The translations under genes were made by a program, and so were the position numbers. A stretch of DNA of 7,053 bases. It comes from JAYXXU01 sp049301135 (GTDB lineage Bacteria; Pseudomonadota; Gammaproteobacteria; Pseudomonadales; Moraxellaceae). Each line of letters opens with the position of its first letter. Position 1 is the first letter of the stretch. The stretch is from positions 1 through 7,053 of the forward strand of contig JBAQKP010000086.1 of the NCBI GenBank assembly GCA_049301135.1. The letters are read 5' to 3'. Under the pieces are notes generated by a model that was not told the origin of the DNA, searched no databases, and worked only from the letters and a program-made list of their open reading frames with translations. Positions 5,975 through 7,053 of this stretch are shown one piece after another.

Positions 5975-7053
5975 ATGACCACTTTAACCACCCACATCCT
6001 TGGCTATCCGCGTATCGGCGCAAAACGCGAGCTCAAATTTGCGCTCGAAAAATACTGGCAAGGCAACAGCAGCCAAGACGAATTGATTGCATCCGCTCAA
6101 GCGGTCGAGGCGGCCAACTGGCAAGCGCAAGTCGATGCCGGTGTGTCCTTGCTGACGGTCGGTGATTTTGTCTATTACGATCAGATCCTAACCCATGCGG
6201 TGCGGCTTGGTGTGTTGCCGAAGCGCTTTGCGGCGGGTGCGGGCTTAAATGGCTTGGATCGGCAGTTTTATCTGGCGCGTGGCCGTGCGGTATCCAACCA
6301 TATAGTAGATCACACAGCCGATCATGCAAGCGATTGCCCTGATGTGGCGGCGCTAGAAATGACCAAGTGGTTTGATACCAACTATCATTATCTGGTACCT
6401 GAGCTGACCCAAGGTCAAAGCTTTAGCCCAGACTTTAGTGATCTGTTGGCACAGGTTGAGCGCGCCAAGACCTATGGCAAACCACTTAAAGTGGTGGTAA
6501 CTGGCTTACTGTCGTTTTTGTATTTGTCGCGCATCGTTGATCAAGCTGCACCAGCGGCAAGCCATACGCACGATACCGCCTGTCCAGATACAGACTGCCA
6601 ACACGCCGACACGATTGTCACCGCCAACGACACGCTGAATCTGGTCGATGCGCTGCTGCCAGCCTATACCGAATTATTCGATCAGCTCAGCGCGGCCGGT
6701 GTCGCTTATGTACAGGTCGATGAGCCGATTTTGGCCTTGGATTTGTCGCAGGCATGGAAAAATGCGTTTGAAAGCGTCTACAACCGCTTGCAACGCCGCG
6801 ATGGTTTAAAACTGATTGTGACTAGTTATTTTGGCAGCTTAGATGATAATTTAAATCTGGCGGTGCATTTGCCAGTGGCCGGTCTGCATATCGACATCAC
6901 CCGTGAACAGCCGAATCAGCGTTTTTGGCAGCAAGTGATTGATGCCTTGCCAACGCATAAAATCCTCTCACTCGGCGTGATTAACGGTCGTAGCGTTTGG
7001 GCAACCGATCTGGTGGCCGCAGCGCAAGTGGTCGGCGTGGCACAAGACAAGCT
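5975..7053 (+). CDS. metE: Cobalamin-independent methionine synthase MetE, N-terminal part
   Basis: MetE transfers the methyl group of 5-methyltetrahydropteroyl-polyglutamate to homocysteine, forming methionine without B12. The frame stays open to the window edge: 359 codons, about half of the usual 750-760 residues. Visible landmarks are GYPRIGAKRELK (10-21) with the folate-binding RELK, VGDFVYYD (62-69), EMTKWFDTNYHY (128-139), VQVDEPILAL (247-256), and GLHIDITR and GVINGRSVWATDL (334-346). The zinc-binding His/Cys residues of the C-terminal barrel are outside the window. Two stretches are longer than in E. coli as I recall it and rich in His/Cys: about 107-122 (H109, H113, H117, C121) and about 189-220 (H197, H199, C203, C208, H210). 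GLLSFLYLSR (177-186) replaces the E. coli GPVTWLWLGK. The start matches the family and has only a weak TTGAG Shine-Dalgarno 8 nt upstream. Confidence 0.95.
   Translation, partial: MTTLTTHILGYPRIGAKRELKFALEKYWQGNSSQDELIASAQAVEAANWQAQVDAGVSLLTVGDFVYYDQILTHAVRLGVLPKRFAAGAGLNGLDRQFYLARGRAVSNHIVDHTADHASDCPDVAALEMTKWFDTNYHYLVPELTQGQSFSPDFSDLLAQVERAKTYGKPLKVVVTGLLSFLYLSRIVDQAAPAASHTHDTACPDTDCQHADTIVTANDTLNLVDALLPAYTELFDQLSAAGVAYVQVDEPILALDLSQAWKNAFESVYNRLQRRDGLKLIVTSYFGSLDDNLNLAVHLPVAGLHIDITREQPNQRFWQQVIDALPTHKILSLGVINGRSVWATDLVAAAQVVGVAQDK

Overview
The window holds eight protein-coding genes typical of a gammaproteobacterial chromosome; two of them run off the window edges. GcvH, PrmA and the arrangement rlmI-prmA-zinc-ribbon protein look most like Moraxellaceae (Acinetobacter relatives), but this assignment is inferred from protein character and gene order, not from a search. 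I see no mobile element, CRISPR array, rRNA or tRNA.

Left part (1-2618, minus strand): rlmI (23S rRNA m5C methyltransferase), prmA (ribosomal protein L11 methyltransferase) and a partial MJ0042 zinc-ribbon/DUF3426-type protein lie head to tail. The rlmI stop and prmA start share a base (TAATG), and 25 bp separate prmA from the zinc-ribbon gene. This looks like one operon devoted mainly to modifying the translation machinery. Its promoter lies in 2619-2747.

Middle (2748-3719): gcvH (lipoyl carrier of the glycine cleavage system, minus strand) ends at an intrinsic hairpin terminator and stands without gcvT or gcvP. It is divergent from crcB/fluC (fluoride channel, plus strand). crcB converges with an AraC-family regulator gene across only 9 bp.

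Right part (3720-7053): an AraC-family regulator (minus), metR (minus) and metE (plus, N-terminal 359 codons only). metR and metE diverge from an AT-rich 186-bp control region that carries MetR-box-like palindromes, the classical arrangement for MetR control of cobalamin-independent methionine synthase. The region upstream of the AraC gene and the metE leader share a GAAAT(T)GTCCGA element, which hints that the AraC regulator may act on itself and on metE. The MetE N-terminal domain carries two His/Cys-rich insertions compared with E. coli MetE as I recall it. These are the most unusual thing in the window.
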